Positions 8,381-11,150 of a stretch of 11,150 nt of DNA are shown one piece after another. How positions within the stretch are numbered: the first letter of the stretch is position 1; each line of letters starts with the position of its first letter. A program made the position numbers and the translations under genes. Under the pieces are notes generated by a model. The model saw only the letters and a list, made by a program, of their open reading frames with translations, did not search any database and had not been told where the DNA came from. Source of the DNA: Gnomoniopsis sp. IMI 355080 (lineage: Eukaryota; Ascomycota; Sordariomycetes; Diaporthales; Gnomoniaceae); assembly GCA_027946555.1 (NCBI GenBank), contig JAPEVC010000453.1, forward strand, positions 1 to 11,150, given 5' to 3'.

Positions 8381-8985
8381 GATGTTGTCGACCCAAAAAG
8401 ACGTGTTGATTGAATGGCTTTTCGAGATTGGGCGGTTCGAGACTTGCTTGCCTGGCCTCAACAGGGCCTGGGCTCTTCCTGGTTACGGCACCGCAGGACC
8501 GCCAGCCCACAGGCCCAGGGAACCCTATAGCGTTACCCGCTTTGGGTCTAGCGCCCGTCAATTTCTGCAAGACTATTGGAGAGAAAAGGCGGGCCCACCC
8601 CGTTGGTATCAAGCCCGGGTTATCTCCTCCCTGTACCACCAACCTTGCCAACTAGAACGATACTTTGATATAGGTGTTCTATCTACCCAAAGACTATGGT
8701 GTTCAATCTTACTGAACGCAATCCCTAACGGTATAGGTAGCCAATTACTGGCCCTGCACACCCCTTTTCTCCGGCTACTGGTTAAGTAAGCTACTTAGTA
8801 AATGCCAACGAGACGTTGCACGTCACGACAACATACCTTACCTCTCTTACCTAAGTATTTTCTAGCGGGCCGGCCGGTCCATTGTTCTAGAAGGTCTTGG
8901 GCCTGTGGAACCCCTTACCAAGTAACTGCGATCGGACTTGCACAGTCAGAGGCATTGACTCTCCTGACAAGCCCCCGAGTATGAA
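8381..8985. other. Gene-free segment of different texture; unassigned
   Basis: An open frame on + (8382-8789, 135 codons) crosses this segment but shows no family motif, no good splice extension and a non-gene-like residue mix. The sequence has many CTA/TAG triplets and an 11-bp inverted repeat, CCACAGGCCCA at 8507-8517 and its complement at 8898-8908, bounding about 400 bp. It could be an old decayed repeat, but no terminal repeat with target duplication, reverse transcriptase or transposase trace is visible. Confidence 0.35.
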
Positions 8986-11150
8986 TCTACACAGCATATG
9001 TACCTAGGTATGTGTTTCCAAAAATAACACACACACACACGTGCTGCATTTTACGAATGAACTCATACGCAGAGTACTTCGTACACGTATTTTTGTCTCG
9101 AACTGGGCACCCGGACCGCCGGACGAAGACTTTTGGGCGATGCTACGCTGAATTGCTCCCGTCATGAGTGAGGGGGCTTTTGCCACCATAACTCGTATCT
9201 GAATATTCTTTAAGCGCCATCCAATCGATTGATCAGTTGGGAGTCACTATGCTCACATACTTATATTACTCAACTCAACCTGCTCGCTCCTATAGCTTGA
9301 AATATTGGTGACGGCCAGTTCGGTCCAATGTGTACTGGATGGATGTCCTTGTCATCCTCGGGATTTTCAACGGCCAATTTACAAAAAGGCTAATCGTGCG
9401 TTCTTGTCAGTGTAATGGGGTCGCCCATCTTGACATTGACGATTCGATCCATGTCTGTGTGACCAAGCTTTCGCTTTCTTCTCTCTTTCCCATGCCTGAA
9501 AAGTATCGAGTCCGTGTGTCTCTGTACAACGGCGCACAAATACTGCCATCTCAGGGGGATCTTGCCCAAGGGTCTCACCTCGTCTTGTTTTCCGACTTAC
9601 TTGTCCTTGCCAGCGTCATGTGTACGACTGCAGAATGTTAGTGAAGAACTCGATCAGTAATCACATGCAGCGAGTTGGCACGAAATGCTGAGTTACCCAT
9701 CAAGGTAATCCGGAACATCCAGCCTGCTTTTCCCGGTATGAACACAGAGCTGGGTGGGGGGGTTCGCAGACTGGGTGTATCATGAGAGCACTAATAAACA
9801 TGGAAGCAAAAATACAGTTCTATTTAATATGTCTTCTCTCCCAGCCAGGAAACTCATGGTGCCATCCTGGAAAGACAGGCGCTCCACCAAAGTCTGAAGG
9901 CACCAGCTGACAGGTCCTCAATCAAATCAATCGGGTAAAATATCGCTGTGATGGTTCCCCATTCCCCAGACGCTAGGATCAAATCTCATTTCGGCACCAT
10001 CCATTCGACCACAGACATATCCACCCACCGATCGAGAACACCTAATCTTGTCTAGGTCTGTCTGTGGGAGATTGGAACCCCGAAATATTGTTGGCCAGAG
10101 CTTTGGAAATCTTGCACGACCTGTAAGCCCTTTGGGGTTATTAATCTCGTCGTGAGTGCGACGACAAAAACATCTGCCAGCAGATCAATGTGGAAGGTCG
10201 GTCGGTCTCTGTCAAATAAACGGAACATGCCAAGGTGGATTCCGATTCTTTTATTATAGACGCATAATCAGACTTACGAATCCACTATGGGTCCCTCCCA
10301 TCCGCGTTGCCGAGCAAGACAGTCAGTCAGAAGGAGATGGGGATATTAATACCACCACAGGCATCAATGCAAGAGATTGCACCGCCCGTAGCCAACATTT
10401 CCTCCCATCCCGCATGATCTGCTATACAACAAGCGAAAAAGGCTGAGCCTCACCAGGACTTGTTGCTCCACCCCTCTAAAAATCCATCGCTGCTTATTCA
10501 GATCCATCCTAACCTATTCTCCAATCCATTCATTCCATCCAGTCAGCCGTTCCATCCCATCAGCGCTGGGCCGAACACTCGGGTCCATTTCTTCTTCCTA
10601 CAGGACGGCCCGTAAGGTACTAAAATTAGCAACTTTATTACGGCTACCAAGGTACCCTACCAGCCTACCTAAAGTAGGTATCCACACACTGGGCGTCCTC
10701 AGTTTGATCTACAAAGTTACACGCCGAGGTTTGTCAGACACAGCTGGCTCGAAATCCGGTGTCGGGTGAGAAAGGGCAACAAAAGAAGGCTCCAGTGGAG
10801 CGGCCGCCCTTGACTTTGTTCCCTTGCTTGCCACAACGATATGTGTACTCCGTACCTGTATATACCGTACAAGTAACAAACCTTTTTCCTTCACAAAGCC
10901 AAGCAAAGTATGGGAAATTGGGTGGGAATTTACCCATCGCCTGCTGCATCCTTGCCAACAGAGTAACTCTATTCAGCCATCTTCTTTTCTGCAGTCTAGG
11001 TATCTCTCTCTCTCTCTCTGGTGAAAGCATGTGTCAGGTAGCATTGTTCCCTAAATCGAAACAGGCGCGCTCCTGTAAAAGTAAGAGGACCCATGTTTCA
11101 GATCTTACGTTCCCGCCATCCTGCGCCCGCATACAACGGAACCCTTCCCC
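8986..11150. other. Gene-free right flank
   Basis: No coding region is supported across about 2.2 kb. ORFs such as 9330-9641 (+), 10156-10446 (+) and 10734-11030 (-) have no domain, no conserved motif and no consistent splice continuation. Notable small elements are GTACTTCGTAC (9074-9084), GTACTCCGTAC (10845-10855), the palindrome CAATCGATTG (9222-9231), a run of CCATCC/TCCATT words around 10480-10560, and a TC tract near 11003-11019. The pyrimidine-rich end may be the promoter of a gene beyond the window. Confidence 0.5.
11003..11019 (+). repeat. (TC)n microsatellite
   Basis: About eight uninterrupted TC units follow a TAGGTA word. It is simple sequence in the gene-free right flank and could be a promoter CT block for a gene further right. 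Confidence 0.8.

Noticed and set aside
8425..8450. GGTTCGAGAC resembling a tRNA B box
   Set aside because: No matching acceptor, D or anticodon stems and no A box at the right distance.
7974..8651. 225-codon frame on the - strand upstream of the mannosyltransferase
   Set aside because: It is low-complexity (Ser/Pro/His-rich through the CT block) with no domain and no splice link to the gene.

Overview
The window looks like nuclear DNA of a filamentous ascomycete, most likely a Eurotiomycete of the Aspergillus/Penicillium kind. The reasons are multi-exon genes with short introns (about 60-190 nt), CTGAC or CTAAC branch points close to the acceptors, CT-rich promoter blocks, wide intergenic spaces, and two protein families in the form seen in filamentous fungi. 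The genus is an inference from gene style; no rRNA or other phylogenetic marker is present.

Two protein-coding genes can be supported, and they converge. On the + strand, 2269-4961 encodes a 617-residue dihydroxy-acid dehydratase (ILV3/IlvD family; branched-chain amino acid synthesis) in eight exons, one of them only 8 nt long. All three iron-sulfur cysteines and the catalytic serine are present. There is no obvious mitochondrial presequence, so it may be a second, non-mitochondrial paralogue. On the - strand, 7579-5776 encodes a 510-residue type II Golgi alpha-1,2-mannosyltransferase (GT15, KRE2/KTR/MNT family) in five exons. Its first intron has to be a GC-AG intron. Both models close in frame across every junction. 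The 3' ends are separated by about 0.8 kb without a gene.

The 2.2 kb upstream of the dehydratase reads as a promoter and leader. It holds a perfect Leu3/LeuB-type palindrome (GCCGG-TG-CCGGC, 1911-1922), a TGACTC half-match to a Gcn4/CpcA site, a TATA-like box and a probable 5'UTR intron whose removal takes out every upstream ATG between the TATA-like box and the start codon. About 1.3 kb of it is strongly enriched in GTAC, including four copies of one 9-mer.

The region right of about 7.6 kb starts with the mannosyltransferase promoter (purine/pyrimidine tracts, a tandem 13-mer). From about 8.4 kb to the end no convincing gene is visible, only short unrelated ORFs, simple repeats and scattered GTAC-N3-GTAC motifs. 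The two genes are not known to work together: one serves amino acid synthesis, the other protein and cell-wall glycosylation. I see no biosynthetic cluster, defence system or mobile element. The items worth a second look are in gene structure and regulation.
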